A DNA stretch of 64,000 nt from JAFKFH01 sp017307375 (GTDB taxonomy: Bacteria; Pseudomonadota; Alphaproteobacteria; Ferrovibrionales; Ferrovibrionaceae): positions 7,006,001 through 7,070,000 of the forward strand of contig OZ245874.1 of assembly GCA_965229335.1 (NCBI GenBank). The letters run 5' to 3'. The notes under the pieces were generated by a model. The model ran no database searches. It was not told the DNA's origin and was given only the letters and a program-made list of their open reading frames with translations. Shown here piece by piece: positions 8,949 to 16,365 of this stretch. A program made the translations under genes and the position numbers. Within the stretch, counting starts at the first letter, position 1; every line of letters starts with the position of its first letter.

Positions 8949-9568
8949 CCACGAAAACCACCGCCGCGCCTGCGGCGAAGAAGAAAGCGGCGGCCCCCAA
9001 GGCGGCCGCCCCGAAGAAGACGGCAGCGAAGAAGGCCGCCGCCCCCAAGGTGCCAGCCAAGAAAGCGGCCGCCAAGAAGGCCCCGGCCGCGAAAGCCGCG
9101 GTCAAGAAGGCCGCCGTCAAGAAGGCCGAGACGAAGACGGCCGTCGCCAAGGCGCCGCGCGTCCGCAAGACGCCCGCCCCGCCGCCGAAGGGATCGAAGG
9201 CCGAGGTCGATGCGCTGCTGAAGCTGATCGTCGGCTCGCTGGAGGACGACAAGGCCGAGGCCGTCGTCACCATCGACATGGAGGGCAAGTCGTCGGTCGC
9301 CGACTACATGGTGATCTGCAACGGCCGGTCCAGCCGCCAGGTCGCGGCGATCTCCGAACATCTGGTCGAACGGCTGGGCGCCGCCAAGCGGCCGCCGCTG
9401 GGCGTCTCCGGCCAGCGCGCCGGCGACTGGGTGGTGATCGACGCGGGCGACATCATCGTCCATGTCTTCCGCCCCGAGGTGCGCACGTTCTACAACCTCG
9501 AGAAGATGTGGGGCCTGGCCCTGCCCGAAGGCATGGGCGAATCGATCGAGGAGACGGCGGCGGACTGA
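8945..9568 (+). CDS. rsfS: Ribosomal silencing factor RsfS with long Ala/Lys-rich N-terminal extension
   Basis: The C-terminal 110 residues are a clear RsfS/Iojap domain (LIVGSLEDDKAEAVVTIDMEGKSS... with ADYMVICNGRSSRQVAAI, DWVVIDAGDIIVHVFRPEVR). RsfS binds bL14 and blocks subunit joining in starvation. The frame has no ATG, GTG or TTG between the stop at 8909 and a GTG at 9050. An ATA at 8945 lies just after AAGGAAACAGG, overlaps the nadD stop (ATAG), and would read M-ATKTTAAPAAKKK. I give that start, 207 residues, as the better fit; the fallback is GTG 9050 with 172 residues. In both cases an unstructured Lys/Ala-rich tail like that of histone H1 precedes the domain. Confidence 0.85.
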   Translation: MATKTTAAPAAKKKAAAPKAAAPKKTAAKKAAAPKVPAKKAAAKKAPAAKAAVKKAAVKKAETKTAVAKAPRVRKTPAPPPKGSKAEVDALLKLIVGSLEDDKAEAVVTIDMEGKSSVADYMVICNGRSSRQVAAISEHLVERLGAAKRPPLGVSGQRAGDWVVIDAGDIIVHVFRPEVRTFYNLEKMWGLALPEGMGESIEETAAD

Positions 9569-9587
9569 CCGCCGCCGCCTCAAGGCC

Positions 9588-10046
9588 TTGCGCATCACCA
9601 TCGCCGGCATCGGCCGCGACCGGTCCGGGCCGGCCCGGGCGCTGTTCGACGACTACGCCCGCCGGCTGCCCTGGGACCTCGCCTTGCGCGAGGCCGAGGA
9701 AAAGCGGCCGCTGACCGGCGCGGCGCGCAAGGCCGCCGAGGCCGCGCTGCTGCGCGCCGCCCTGCCGCGCGGCGCGGTCATCATCGGCCTGGACGAACGC
9801 GGCAAGGTGCTCGATTCGCCGGGCTTTGCCGCGCTGATCGGCCGGCTGCAGGACGAGGGCATCGGCGACCTCGCCTTCGTCGTCGGCGGCGCCGACGGCC
9901 TCGATCCCGCCCTGAAGGCTGAATGCCGCCACCTGCTGTCACTCGGCGCGATGACCTGGCCGCACCTTCTGGTGCGGCCCCTGCTGGCCGAACAGCTCTA
10001 CCGCGCCCACACGATACTCACCGGCCACCCCTATCACCGTGTGTGA
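9588..10046 (+). CDS. rlmH: 23S rRNA (pseudouridine-1915-N3)-methyltransferase
   Basis: From a TTG at 9588 the frame gives 152 residues, the normal RlmH length, starting MRITIAGIGRDRSG. SPOUT-fold markers are the LDERGKVLDSPGFAALI segment, the glycine loop FVVGGADGLD and the C-terminal HLLVRPLLAEQLYRAHTILTGHPYHR, which forms the trefoil knot and SAM site. It methylates the pseudouridine at 1915 of helix 69. It follows rsfS by 19 nt, in the same order as in most proteobacteria, and is the last gene of this operon. Confidence 0.96.
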   Translation: MRITIAGIGRDRSGPARALFDDYARRLPWDLALREAEEKRPLTGAARKAAEAALLRAALPRGAVIIGLDERGKVLDSPGFAALIGRLQDEGIGDLAFVVGGADGLDPALKAECRHLLSLGAMTWPHLLVRPLLAEQLYRAHTILTGHPYHRV

Positions 10047-10058
10047 TCAGGTTCGGCC

Positions 10059-10161
10059 GTCATCCCGGGCGGAGCGCGGCGCAGACCCGGGATCCAGGGA
10101 AAGCGCCGCGCCGCTTGCGATATTCCACGCCCTGGGCACCCGCTTGCGCGGGTACGACGAT
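10059..10161. repeat. Dispersed palindromic intergenic repeat (alphaproteobacterial GTCATCC type)
   Basis: The element begins GTCATCCCGGGCGGAG and contains CCCGGGATCCAGGG. It ends with CCCTGGGC, ACCCGCTTGCGCGGGT and a final ACGACGAT. This layout matches the abundant mobile-looking repeats found between alphaproteobacterial genes, where the outer parts are imperfect inverted copies. It lies between the converging rlmH and transglutaminase genes and can fold into a hairpin that could also terminate transcription. Only one copy is present in the window. Confidence 0.6.
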
Positions 10162-10172
10162 TGGCTATCCGA

Positions 10173-11195
10173 TCACACCGCCTCGCTGGTGATGCGATAG
10201 CGGAACCCGTCGGGATCCATGCCGTCGAGCGCGCCGCGCGGGGTCATGCCCTCCGGGTACATGAAATAATTGATCGGTGCGTCGGCCGGCCCCGGCGGCA
10301 GCACGAAATCGCGCGCCGAGTTGAAGGCGACCCAGTTCATCTCCCAACTGCCGAACAGCGCCTCGCGCAATGCCGCGATCTTCGGATCGGTCAGCGGCAG
10401 GTTCTCCTCCAGCACGGCCTTGCGCACATCGGCCGGGTCGACCGGGATCCAGCCCTGGCCGGCGGCGTAGAATTCGGCCCGGCAATGCTGGGCCCGCGAG
10501 ATGTCGCCGGCCTTGCCCAGGCTCTTGAACTGGCGCGAATCGGCCGCCCGGATGCCGAACACTTCGCGCGCCGGGATGCCCGAGGCCCGGGCGAGGCCGA
10601 CGAACAGCGCGTTGATATCGGCGCATTTGCCGCCGAGATTGCCGCTTTCCAGCATGAACCTGATATCGCCGTTGCCGCAGCCCTTGACCTTGGGGTCGCG
10701 AAAGCAGTTCTCGACGATCCAGTCGTAGATCGCCCGGGCCTTGGCCACGTCGCCGCTGCGACCGGCCGTGATCTCGTCGGCCCGGGCCTTGACCAGCCCG
10801 TCGGTCGGCATGGTCGGGGTCGGCGCCAGGTAGCGGGCGAGGTCGCCGGCCTCGCCGGCCGGCCCCTGGCGGTCGCGGGTCGCGACGACGAACACCAGTT
10901 CGGCCCGGCGGCCCGAGGACGTGTCCGGCCAAGCCGCGTAAAGCGCCTGCGCCCCGTAGGTCCCGTCGCGCTGCACCGCGACTGTCGGTGCCTCGACCTG
11001 CCATGTCGTGCTCTCGACCTTCTGCCACGGCGTTTCGGCGGGCAGCGGCAACCACAGCTTCAGCGGCCCCTGGGCCGGCGGCTCGGCCACCACGGTCAGC
11101 CGGTAGCGACGCCAGCCATCGGTGGCGAGGGCGGGAAAGCCGGCACCGGCCAGCGGCAGGGCCAGCGACAGTCTGAGCAGATCGCGACGCAACAT
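10173..11195 (-). CDS. Exported transglutaminase-like (cysteine protease fold) protein
   Basis: The ATG at 11195 with a GGAGGA ribosome binding site gives 340 residues with an N-terminal export signal (MLRRDLLRLSLALPLAGAGF, cleavage after FPALA). The RRDLLRL start resembles a Tat signal. The core shows the transglutaminase triad region: GNLGGKCADINALFVGLARA (Cys near residue 190), RAQHCRAEFY (His) and WIPVDPAD (Asp). Bacterial members are usually proteases or peptidoglycan-associated proteins rather than true transglutaminases. It stands alone, divergent from rlmI, with its own predicted promoter at 11360-11389. Substrate unknown. Confidence 0.88.
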   Translation of the reverse strand: MLRRDLLRLSLALPLAGAGFPALATDGWRRYRLTVVAEPPAQGPLKLWLPLPAETPWQKVESTTWQVEAPTVAVQRDGTYGAQALYAAWPDTSSGRRAELVFVVATRDRQGPAGEAGDLARYLAPTPTMPTDGLVKARADEITAGRSGDVAKARAIYDWIVENCFRDPKVKGCGNGDIRFMLESGNLGGKCADINALFVGLARASGIPAREVFGIRAADSRQFKSLGKAGDISRAQHCRAEFYAAGQGWIPVDPADVRKAVLEENLPLTDPKIAALREALFGSWEMNWVAFNSARDFVLPPGPADAPINYFMYPEGMTPRGALDGMDPDGFRYRITSEAV

Positions 11196-11359
11196 CGACG
11201 TGTCCTCCGTGCTCGCGGCCGCGCGGGGCGGCCGCCCGTTGTTTCGGGTGTTTTCTGGAGGATGCCTCGGCGCCTTGGTCGGTACCGGCCGGCAATCGGC
11301 GGACGGCCGGCCGCCCACCCGGACCGGGTAGCGGCGCCACGGAGGATCGCTGGATCGAA

Positions 11360-11389
11360 ACGATAGCGTTGCCGGGCCGACACGGTCAA
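11360..11389 (-). promoter_or_regulatory. Predicted promoter of the transglutaminase-like gene
   Basis: On the minus strand TTGACC, an 18-nt spacer and TATCGT match the sigma70 consensus at 5/6 and 4/6 positions. The leader to the ATG at 11195 would be about 155 nt. Confidence 0.4.
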
Positions 11390-11433
11390 CGACGGGCCTT
11401 GCGTCGCGCCTGTCCCGCCCCTATCACCGGCCC

Positions 11434-12627
11434 ATGACCGACAGCTATCCCACCCTGCGGCTGCAACCCGGCGAGGATCGCCGGATCCGCGCCGGCCACC
11501 CCTGGGTCTTCGCCAACGAACTGAAGCTCGACGACCAGGGCCGCGCCCTGCGGCCCGGTTCGATCGTCCGGCTGGCCGGGGCCGACGGACGGGTGCTGGG
11601 CGTCGGCACGTTCAACCGCCATTCGCTGATCGCCGTGCGGCTGTTCAGCACGCAGGGCGACGCCCGCCTCGACCGCGACTTCCTGATCGGCCGGCTGACC
11701 GCGGCGCGCGACCTGCGCGCCCGCCTCGGCGCCGGCAGCCATCATCGCCTGGTCCACGCCGAGGGCGACGGCCTGCCCGGCTTCGTCATCGACCGCTATG
11801 GCGACGTTGCGGTGGTCCAGGCCAATACCGCCGGGGCCGAGGCGCTGACGGCCGATCTGCTCGACGCCCTCGAGGCGGTCATCGCCCCCAGGGCGATCGT
11901 CCTGCGCAACGATGCCACGGTGCGCGGGCTGGAGGGCCTGGCCGCCGAGGTCAGGCTGGCCCGCGGCACCCTTCCCGACCAGATCGCCGCCGAGGAAGGG
12001 GGCCTCAAGTTCCCGGTCGATCCGCTGGGCGGCCAGAAGACCGGCTTCTTCTTCGACCTGGGCCCGGCCCGCACCGAGATCGCCCGGCTGGCGGGCCCTG
12101 GCGCCCGCATGCTGGATGTCTATTGCCACACCGGCGCCTTCGGCCTGCGCGCGGCGGCGGCCGGCGCAGGCGCCGTCACCTTCGTCGACCGCTCGGAGCA
12201 TGCCGTGGCGCTGGCCGAGGCCGGGGCGCGCGCGAACGGCCTGGCCGAGCGCTGCCGCTTCGTCCGCGAGGACGGTTTTGCCGCGCTGGAACGATTGGGG
12301 CACGAAGGGCAGCGATTCGATGTCGTCGTCACCGATCCGCCCAGTTTCGTGAAGTCGAAGAAGGAGCTGAAATCGGGCGCACGCGGCTACCGCAAGCTGG
12401 TCAGGCTGGCCGCGCCGCTGGTCGCCCCGGGGGGGTTCTATTTCGTCGCCTCCTGTTCCCACAACGTCTCGGCCGACCTGTTTGCCGACGAGGTGCGGGC
12501 CGGGCTTTCGGCCGCCGGGCGCAATGGCCGGGTCATCCTGGCCGGCGGGGCGGGACCCGACCACCCTGTCCACCCCCATCTGCCGGAATCGGCTTACATT
12601 AAGTATCAGGTCCTGCAACTGGACTGA
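11434..12627 (+). CDS. rlmI: Class I rRNA large-subunit methyltransferase (RlmI-like, PUA + Rossmann)
   Basis: A 397-residue protein with an N-terminal PUA domain (residues 1-80, IRAGHPWVFANE), a central strand-rich domain (LVHAEGDGLPGFVIDRYGD) and a C-terminal SAM-dependent methyltransferase. The latter has motif I MLDVYCHTGAFGLRAAAAGA (near 230), the acidic loop FVDRSEHAVALA and the catalytic DPPSFVKSKKEL. This architecture is that of RlmI, which makes m5C1962 in 23S rRNA. The catalytic Cys motif VASCSHNVS is present near residue 345. Complete, of normal length. Confidence 0.95.
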   Translation: MTDSYPTLRLQPGEDRRIRAGHPWVFANELKLDDQGRALRPGSIVRLAGADGRVLGVGTFNRHSLIAVRLFSTQGDARLDRDFLIGRLTAARDLRARLGAGSHHRLVHAEGDGLPGFVIDRYGDVAVVQANTAGAEALTADLLDALEAVIAPRAIVLRNDATVRGLEGLAAEVRLARGTLPDQIAAEEGGLKFPVDPLGGQKTGFFFDLGPARTEIARLAGPGARMLDVYCHTGAFGLRAAAAGAGAVTFVDRSEHAVALAEAGARANGLAERCRFVREDGFAALERLGHEGQRFDVVVTDPPSFVKSKKELKSGARGYRKLVRLAAPLVAPGGFYFVASCSHNVSADLFADEVRAGLSAAGRNGRVILAGGAGPDHPVHPHLPESAYIKYQVLQLD

Positions 12628-12979
12628 TGCCGCGACGTTATGCGCGGTAAGGGATCGTCATTAACCATCGCGGCCTATCGACTCGTTTTGTGCGCCGCGG
12701 TATAGTCGCGCCGTCGTCATAAACCTGCCCTGTTGCACAGGCAGATTCGATGGCGATGGTGGCAAGTTGCCGCGGAGGGAGTACCTCGGGAGTTCTGCCG
12801 GGCGGGTGGGTCCGGCGTCATTCCAAAATCCCCCTGACACGGTCCGAACAAGGACACGGTCGCGATAGATAAATCGCCATCCCCTTCGGTGCGCCGGTCG
12901 CAGGCACCGAAGAGAACACCCTTGCGACCGACGTGCCGGGCGCATCCCGGTACATAGTGCAGCGACAAGGTATTTGAGC
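12628..12979 (+). other. 352-nt gap: predicted promoter and long structured leader of the glucan synthase gene
   Basis: No credible gene is present; the short minus-strand frames here have no ribosome binding site and no family resemblance. After the predicted promoter at 12678-12706 the transcript would carry about 267 nt of leader with several inverted repeats. These are CTGC-CCTG/CAGGCAG near 12726-12744, GCGAT-N6-ATCGC at 12862-12877, and a perfect 9-bp stem CTTCGGTGC/GCACCGAAG at 12884-12912 with an 11-nt loop. The ribosome binding site AAGG is at 12967-12970. Confidence 0.55.
12678..12706 (+). promoter_or_regulatory. Predicted promoter of the GH17/GT2 glucan synthase
   Basis: TCGACT (12678-12683), a 17-nt spacer and TATAGT (12701-12706). 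The -10 box is a 5/6 match and is identical to that of the rplU promoter. The -35 is a 4/6 match. Confidence 0.45.
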
Positions 12980-15595
12980 ATGCGCGCGACGGGTGTTCTG
13001 GTGATTGCGTTGGTCGTCCTGGCCAATGTCGTCGGCTGGGCCTATGTCAATCGTACCGCCGATCCCCTGGCCTATTCGGGGACCATCGCCGGCGTCGGCT
13101 TCAGCCCCTACAAGGCCGACCAGAATCCGCAGGAAAGCCGCCACCCCTCGCCCACCGACATCGAGGGCGACCTGAAGGCGCTGGCGGGCAAGGTCACCTC
13201 GATCCGCAGCTATTCGGCAACCGACGGGCTCGAGGTCATCCCGGCCCTGGCCAGCAAATACGGCTATTCGGTGATGGCGGGCGCCTGGATCGACGGCCGC
13301 AAGGAGCGTAACGAGCGCGAGATCGAAAACCTCATCGCCATGACCAACGCCAACCCGAACGTCAACCGGGTGCTGGTCGGCAACGAGGTGCTGATGCGCG
13401 CCGACATCCCGGTCCAGGAGCTGATCCAGTACATCCGCCGCGTCCGCGCCGAGGTCAAGGTGCCGGTCTCGACCGCCGAGCCCTGGGCCTACTGGCTGCT
13501 GTATCCCGAACTGGCCGGCGAGGTCGACTTCATCGCCATCCATCTGCTGCCCTACTGGGAAGGCATCGCCACCAAGGATGCGCTGGACGAGGCGCTGTCG
13601 CGCTACCAGCAGGTCAAGAACGCCTTCCCGAACAAGCCCGTGGTGATCGCCGAGATCGGCTGGCCGTCGGACGGCCGCGTCCGCCGCGACGCCGAGCCGA
13701 GCCCGACCGCCCAGGCCACCTTCATCCGCGACTTCCTGGCGATCGCCAAGCAGCGCCGCTTCGACTACTACATCATGGAAGCCTTCGACCAGCCGTGGAA
13801 GCGCGAGATCGAAGGCTCGGTCGGCCCGTACTGGGGCATCTGGAACGCCGACCGCAGCCCGAAATTCCCGTTGTCGGGCACGGTCGACACCTACACCAGC
13901 TGGACGCTGGTCGCCGGCATCTCGTCGCTGCTGGCGCTGTTCCCGCTGGTCTGGTTCCTGCGCCGCTTCCGCGAGATGGCGCTGGGCGGCCAGCTGCTCT
14001 ACGGCCTGATGATCCAGGGCGCCGCCTCGGTCTTCGCCTACGTGATCCTGCGCAGCATGGTCCAGTACATGCCGACCGGCGTCGCCGTGATGTGGGCGGT
14101 GCTGGTGCCGCTGCTGATGGTGCTGCTGGGACTGATGCTGGCCGAGGGGCTTGAGGCGGTCGAAGTCGCCTTCTCCAAGACCCGCCGCCTGATCCGCCCG
14201 ACCCGGGTCGACGTGTCCTCGCGCCCGCATTGGCGCAAGGTCTCGATCCACGTGCCGTCCTATAACGAGCCGCCCGAGCTGATGAAGCGCACGCTCGACG
14301 CGCTGGCGCGCCTCGACTACCCGAACTTCGAAGTCATCGTCATCGACAACAACACCAAGGACGAGGCCGTCTGGCGCCCGGTGCAGGAGCATTGCCGCAA
14401 GCTGGGGTCGCGCTTCAAGTTCTACCACGTCGCCCCGCTGACCGGCTTCAAATCGGGCGCCCTGAACTTCGCCCTGCGCCATACCGCGCCGGACGCCGAG
14501 GTCATCGGCATCATCGACAGCGACTACATCGTCGAATCCGACTGGCTGAAGTCGCTGGTGCCGACCTTCGACGACCCCAAGGTCGGCTTCGTCCAGTCGC
14601 CTCAGGACCATTACGACTGGGCCGACGACCGCTTCAAGGAAGCGATCAACTGGGAGTATGCCGGCTTCTTCGATATCGGCATGGTCCAGCGCAACGAGCG
14701 TGACGCGATCATCCAGCACGGCACCATGACCCTGATCCGCCGGGCGGCGATGGACGAGGTCGGGCACTGGGCGGAATGGTGCATCTGCGAGGATTCCGAG
14801 CTCGGCCTGCGGCTGATCGCCGGCGGCTACACCTCGCACTACACCAACCACCGCTTCGGCCATGGCGTGACCCCGGATTCGATGGCCGGCTACAAGAGCC
14901 AGCGGTTCCGCTGGGCCTATGGCGCCATGCAGATCCTGAAGGGGCACTGGCGCGAGATGCTGCCCTGGAAGCACTCGCACCTGACGCCGCAGCAGCGCTA
15001 TCACTACGTCGCCGGCTGGGCCCCGTGGGTCGCCGACGCCGTCGGCCTGATCTTCGCGGTGGCTAGCCTGCTGTGGACCGTCGGCGTCATGGTCCTGCCG
15101 CGCTACTTCGACTTCCCGACCACCATGTTCATGGTGCCGGCGCTGGGCGTGTTCGGCCTGAAGGTCGTGCAGTTCCTGGCGCTCTATGCCGTGCGCGTCG
15201 ACTGCACCTGGCGGCAGCGCATGGGGGCGGGCCTGGCCGGGCTGGCGCTGACCTACACGATCGCCAAGGCGACGCTGTACGGCATCTTCACCTCGAAGCT
15301 GCCGTTCATCCGCACGCCGAAGGCCGAGAACCAGCCGGCCTTCGTCCAGGCCTTCATGGCGGCGCGCGAGGAAAGCGTGCTCTGCGTGCTGCTGTGGCTC
15401 GCGGCCTTCGCGATCTGGCAGACCTACGGCATCGACGATCCCGAATCGAAGCTGTGGTCGATCCTGATGCTGGCGCAGTCGGTGCCCTACCTGGCCTCGT
15501 TCGCGCTGGCGGTGGTCAACACCCTGCCGGCCCGCAAGCCCCAGCCGGTCACGGCGCCGGCCGGCGACGCGATCGACCAGACCGCGGCGTCCTGA
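12980..15595 (+). CDS. Membrane GH17 + GT2 beta-glucan synthase/transglycosylase (NdvB-like)
   Basis: 871 residues from the ATG at 12980 (AAGG at proper spacing; the in-frame TTG 6 nt earlier is too close to it). After an N-terminal membrane segment comes a GH17 domain (about 30-300) with acid/base Glu136 in VGNEVLMR and nucleophile Glu225 in IAEIGWPSDG. Two or three membrane helices follow (about 305-390). A processive GT2 domain then shows VHVPSYNEPP, DSD near 513, CEDSELGLRL near 604 and QRFRW near 641, and more helices close the protein. GT2 would polymerise glucose from UDP-glucose, and the periplasmic GH17 would cut and rejoin beta-1,3 chains, as in the NdvB proteins making branched or cyclic glucans. 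The second GH17 gene 770 nt downstream supports this. Confidence 0.92.
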   Translation: MRATGVLVIALVVLANVVGWAYVNRTADPLAYSGTIAGVGFSPYKADQNPQESRHPSPTDIEGDLKALAGKVTSIRSYSATDGLEVIPALASKYGYSVMAGAWIDGRKERNEREIENLIAMTNANPNVNRVLVGNEVLMRADIPVQELIQYIRRVRAEVKVPVSTAEPWAYWLLYPELAGEVDFIAIHLLPYWEGIATKDALDEALSRYQQVKNAFPNKPVVIAEIGWPSDGRVRRDAEPSPTAQATFIRDFLAIAKQRRFDYYIMEAFDQPWKREIEGSVGPYWGIWNADRSPKFPLSGTVDTYTSWTLVAGISSLLALFPLVWFLRRFREMALGGQLLYGLMIQGAASVFAYVILRSMVQYMPTGVAVMWAVLVPLLMVLLGLMLAEGLEAVEVAFSKTRRLIRPTRVDVSSRPHWRKVSIHVPSYNEPPELMKRTLDALARLDYPNFEVIVIDNNTKDEAVWRPVQEHCRKLGSRFKFYHVAPLTGFKSGALNFALRHTAPDAEVIGIIDSDYIVESDWLKSLVPTFDDPKVGFVQSPQDHYDWADDRFKEAINWEYAGFFDIGMVQRNERDAIIQHGTMTLIRRAAMDEVGHWAEWCICEDSELGLRLIAGGYTSHYTNHRFGHGVTPDSMAGYKSQRFRWAYGAMQILKGHWREMLPWKHSHLTPQQRYHYVAGWAPWVADAVGLIFAVASLLWTVGVMVLPRYFDFPTTMFMVPALGVFGLKVVQFLALYAVRVDCTWRQRMGAGLAGLALTYTIAKATLYGIFTSKLPFIRTPKAENQPAFVQAFMAAREESVLCVLLWLAAFAIWQTYGIDDPESKLWSILMLAQSVPYLASFALAVVNTLPARKPQPVTAPAGDAIDQTAAS

Positions 15596-15601
15596 CCTCG
15601 T

Positions 15602-16273
15602 CTATGGCCCGGCCGGCGGTTCCCAGCGGAATCGCCGGCCGGCGATGACGGTGTAGAGCGGCGACGGCACCAGATCGCCGAACGCACGGATCCGCCGCTC
15701 CAGTTCCTCGCCCGCAATGTCGGCCGCGATCTCCTGCAGCCCCTCGATGTCACGCCCCGACCAGCGCCGATGTCCCCATTGATGACCACTGGCCGGCAGG
15801 GGCGCATCGTCGCAAGCCAGCCGGTCGGCCAGCCGGCTGAACATCCGCAGCAGGGCCTGATAGGCCTCGGCATCGAGTTGCGGGCCATCGGCCCGCGGCG
15901 CTATCGCCCAATCCTCGACTGCGACGATCGTGCCGGCATCGACGCGCGCGGCCATCTCGTGCACGGTCGCCCCGAAGCGCGCCGCGCCGGCATAGAGCGC
16001 ATGGCGCGCCGGCTGGCGACCGGGGAATTCCGGCGGCCCGGGATGAAAGTTGTAGGCGGGACCGTCGAGCCGGGCGAGATGCCCGGCGGGGACGACGACG
16101 CCGGTGCAGAAGGCGATCAGGCGCAGGCCGCGGCAATCGCGGTCGAGGGCAAGATCCAGCCCGGCCCGGTCGGTCGCGGCGGCAACCTCCAGACCGGGAT
16201 TGGCACGCCGGAGACGCTGGGCGAGGTAGGGCGCCTCGATCTCGCCGGTCAGCAGCAGAATGGCGCGCGGCAC
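15602..16273 (-). CDS. Formyltransferase-fold protein
   Basis: A 223-residue protein from a GTG at 16273 with a well placed GGAGG ribosome binding site. The formyltransferase core is seen in LIAFCTGVVVPAG, the signature YNFHPGPPEFPG (Asn-His near residue 75, the formyl-tetrahydrofolate site) and GATVHEMAARVDAGTIV. The C-terminal part is unrelated to the tRNA-binding domain of Fmt and the protein is shorter than Fmt. It therefore probably formylates a small amine or an amino sugar, or is a close relative without known substrate. It is convergent with the glucan synthase (6-nt gap) and divergent from the second GH17 gene, so a role in decorating a cell-surface glycan is possible but unproven. 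Confidence 0.82.
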   Translation of the reverse strand: MPRAILLLTGEIEAPYLAQRLRRANPGLEVAAATDRAGLDLALDRDCRGLRLIAFCTGVVVPAGHLARLDGPAYNFHPGPPEFPGRQPARHALYAGAARFGATVHEMAARVDAGTIVAVEDWAIAPRADGPQLDAEAYQALLRMFSRLADRLACDDAPLPASGHQWGHRRWSGRDIEGLQEIAADIAGEELERRIRAFGDLVPSPLYTVIAGRRFRWEPPAGP

Positions 16274-16365
16274 AAGGCCTCCGTCTCAACCCATATGTCT
16301 TTCCCTACCCCATCCGGCATGTTACTGCCAACCCACCGAATTTGGCCGAAGGTTGCCTGATCCCG

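Noticed and set aside
12661..13026. Short minus-strand frames in the glucan synthase leader
   Set aside because: Low-complexity Arg/Pro/Cys-rich translations with no ribosome binding site; the region fits a leader better.
15602..16273. Methionyl-tRNA formyltransferase (fmt)
   Set aside because: It has the formyltransferase core but lacks the C-terminal tRNA-binding domain, is about 90 residues too short, and is not beside def.
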